Assembly: GCA_028868235.1 (NCBI GenBank)
Contig: JAGWUW010000157.1
Coordinates: 1-6,573 of the forward strand
DNA: 6,573 nt
Direction of reading: 5' to 3'
Origin: Betaproteobacteria bacterium
Lineage (GTDB): Bacteria > Pseudomonadota > Gammaproteobacteria > Burkholderiales > Rhodocyclaceae
Below are positions 5,774 through 6,573 of the stretch, in pieces. The notes beneath the pieces are model-generated. The model ran no database searches and was not told the DNA's origin. It worked only from the letters and a program-made list of their open reading frames with translations. Each line of letters starts with the position of its first letter. Position 1 is the first letter of the stretch. A program made the translations under genes and the position numbers.

Positions 5774-5807
5774 TGAAAAACCCCAGTAACTCATCGAGTT
5801 ACTGGGG
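5774..5807 (-). terminator. Rho-independent terminator of the ispB-tRNA-Pro transcript
   Basis: CCCCAGTAACTC and GAGTTACTGGGG form a perfect 12-bp stem with a 3-nt loop (5781-5807), followed on the minus strand by TTTTT. It lies 7 nt past the encoded CCA of the tRNA. On the plus strand the hairpin is followed by TCCC, so it is not a standard terminator for hpaR, although the stem might still stop RNA 3' trimming from that side. Confidence 0.9.
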
Positions 5808-5814
5808 TCCCAAT

Positions 5815-5891
5815 TGGTCGGAGTGACAGGATTCGAACATGCGACCCCTGCGTCCCGAACGCAGTGCTCTACCAGGCTGAGCTACACTCCG
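5815..5891 (-). tRNA. tRNA-Pro (anticodon CGG)
   Basis: A 77-nt cloverleaf with encoded CCA. The acceptor stem is CGGAGTG with CACTCCG (7 bp), including the C1-G72 pair and A73 typical of proline tRNAs. The D arm contains GCTCAGCCTGGTAGAGC. The anticodon arm is CTGCG-TTCGGGA-CGCAG, with anticodon CGG at 5857-5855. The variable loop is GGGTC and the T loop TTCGAAT. The T stem GCATG/CCTGT has a U-C mispair at 52-62, where the E. coli CGG tRNA has G-C. It reads CCG codons and lies 18 nt downstream of ispB, so it is probably processed from the same transcript. Confidence 0.95.
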
Positions 5892-5909
5892 AGGTTCATT
5901 TGCAACCGG

Positions 5910-6573
5910 CTAATGATTTCGCTCAACTGCAAAGAGCGGCAATTGTAGCAGAGCTTTTTTGTAGTGTGAATCCCCCAGGCACTGAATTGCGGATCTGGCC
6001 AACTCAGCCTCCTCCAGCGCGCGTGCGCGCGCGTGTTCGAGAGCACCACTCTGGCGGATGGCGTTGAGAACCTGCGGGAAATCGTCGCGACCACCTTCTT
6101 CGATGGCCTTACGCACGGAAGCCGACTGCTCCGGAGTACCGTGCTGCATAACATAGATCAGCGGCAAGGTCGGCTTGCCTTCGGCCAGGTCGTCGCCCAG
6201 ATGCTTACCAGTGTCCGCTTCCTGTCCAGAATAATCGAGGACATCGTCGACCAGTTGGAAAGCGGTACCGAGGTGCATGCCATAAATAGCCAATGCCTTT
6301 TCTATCTCCGGCGTTGCCTGACCGAGGATTGCACCGAGTTGGGCCGCGGCCTCGAACAGTTTGGCCGTTTTGTAATGAATGACTCGCATGTAGCGCGCTT
6401 CGTCGACATCGGCATCGTGACAGTTCATCAGCTGCAACACTTCGCCTTCGGCGATGATGTTGGTCGCGTCGGACAAAACCTGCATCACACGCATGTTGTC
6501 GACTGCCACCATCATCTGAAAGGCCCGCGAGTACAGAAAGTCGCCAACCAGAACGCTGGCAGCATTACCGAAC
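5910..6573 (-). CDS. ispB: Octaprenyl (polyprenyl) diphosphate synthase IspB, C-terminal two thirds
   Basis: A trans-prenyltransferase that extends farnesyl diphosphate with isopentenyl diphosphate to make the side chain of ubiquinone. The visible 220 residues begin in FGNAASVLVGDFLYSRAFQMM; the N-terminal part with the first aspartate-rich motif is beyond the right edge. The second aspartate-rich motif, FQLVDDVLDYSG, is encoded at about 6234-6248 and followed by DDLAEGKPTLPL, the usual family signature. INIIAEGEVLQLMN-type and YKTAKLFEAAAQ segments agree with E. coli IspB, apart from conservative changes. The stop is TAG at 5910. The first ATG inside the window (6515) is internal and not the true start. 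A housekeeping gene that marks the chromosomal boundary of the aromatic-degradation genes. Confidence 0.95.
   Translation of the reverse strand, partial: FGNAASVLVGDFLYSRAFQMMVAVDNMRVMQVLSDATNIIAEGEVLQLMNCHDADVDEARYMRVIHYKTAKLFEAAAQLGAILGQATPEIEKALAIYGMHLGTAFQLVDDVLDYSGQEADTGKHLGDDLAEGKPTLPLIYVMQHGTPEQSASVRKAIEEGGRDDFPQVLNAIRQSGALEHARARALEEAELARSAIQCLGDSHYKKALLQLPLFAVERNH

Noticed and set aside
6017..6036. Twenty-base alternating GC/GT purine-pyrimidine tract, possible Z-DNA former
   Set aside because: It encodes the HARARA stretch in the variable C-terminal part of IspB and is explained by GC-rich Ala/Arg codons.
1..6573. CRISPR arrays, insertion sequences, transposases, phage genes or toxin-antitoxin pairs
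   Set aside because: No spaced repeat series, terminal inverted repeats with transposase, or recognisable proteins of these kinds were found on either strand.

Overview
The window looks like chromosomal DNA of a betaproteobacterium. Protein resemblance and the GC-rich third codon positions suggest the Rhodocyclales (Dechloromonas/Azoarcus/Thauera type), but that placement is an inference from recalled family sequences and no search was run. Most of the window is an accessory aromatic-degradation locus next to a housekeeping ispB-tRNA-Pro segment.

Left part (1-4007, minus strand): a complete-looking multicomponent phenol hydroxylase operon in the canonical order dmpK-L-M-N-O-P, read right to left, with dmpP cut by the left window edge. 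DmpL, DmpN and DmpO form the hydroxylase, whose diiron site is in DmpN. DmpM is the cofactor-free effector, DmpP the [2Fe-2S]/FAD reductase and DmpK the small assembly protein. All diiron ligands, the Cys4 metal site of DmpN and the ferredoxin cysteines of DmpP are intact. Five of the six genes have strong Shine-Dalgarno sites. The exception is dmpP, which follows a stable intercistronic hairpin and has a poor ribosome site.

Middle part (4008-5720): two regulators that closely resemble the 4-hydroxyphenylacetate (hpa) regulators of enteric bacteria. One is an AraC/XylS protein like HpaA (minus strand, directly upstream of dmpK and co-directional with it). The other is a MarR repressor like HpaR (plus strand, divergent from hpaA across a 190-bp intergenic region). 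No DmpR/NtrC-type regulator is present, and I found no sigma-54 promoter in front of dmpK. A perfect 14-bp palindrome precedes hpaR, and a related 20-bp imperfect palindrome lies in front of dmpK. They share the core TAAnATnTTA, which suggests that the MarR protein controls both promoters.

Right part (5721-6573): a strong intrinsic terminator, a tRNA-Pro(CGG) gene with encoded CCA, and the C-terminal two thirds of ispB (polyprenyl diphosphate synthase), all on the minus strand. ispB and the tRNA are 18 nt apart and probably share a transcript ending at the terminator.

Working model (inference): HpaA activates and HpaR represses a phenol hydroxylase in response to a hydroxyphenyl compound. 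This would be a regulatory exchange in which a diiron hydroxylase occupies the place usually held by the flavin-dependent HpaBC.
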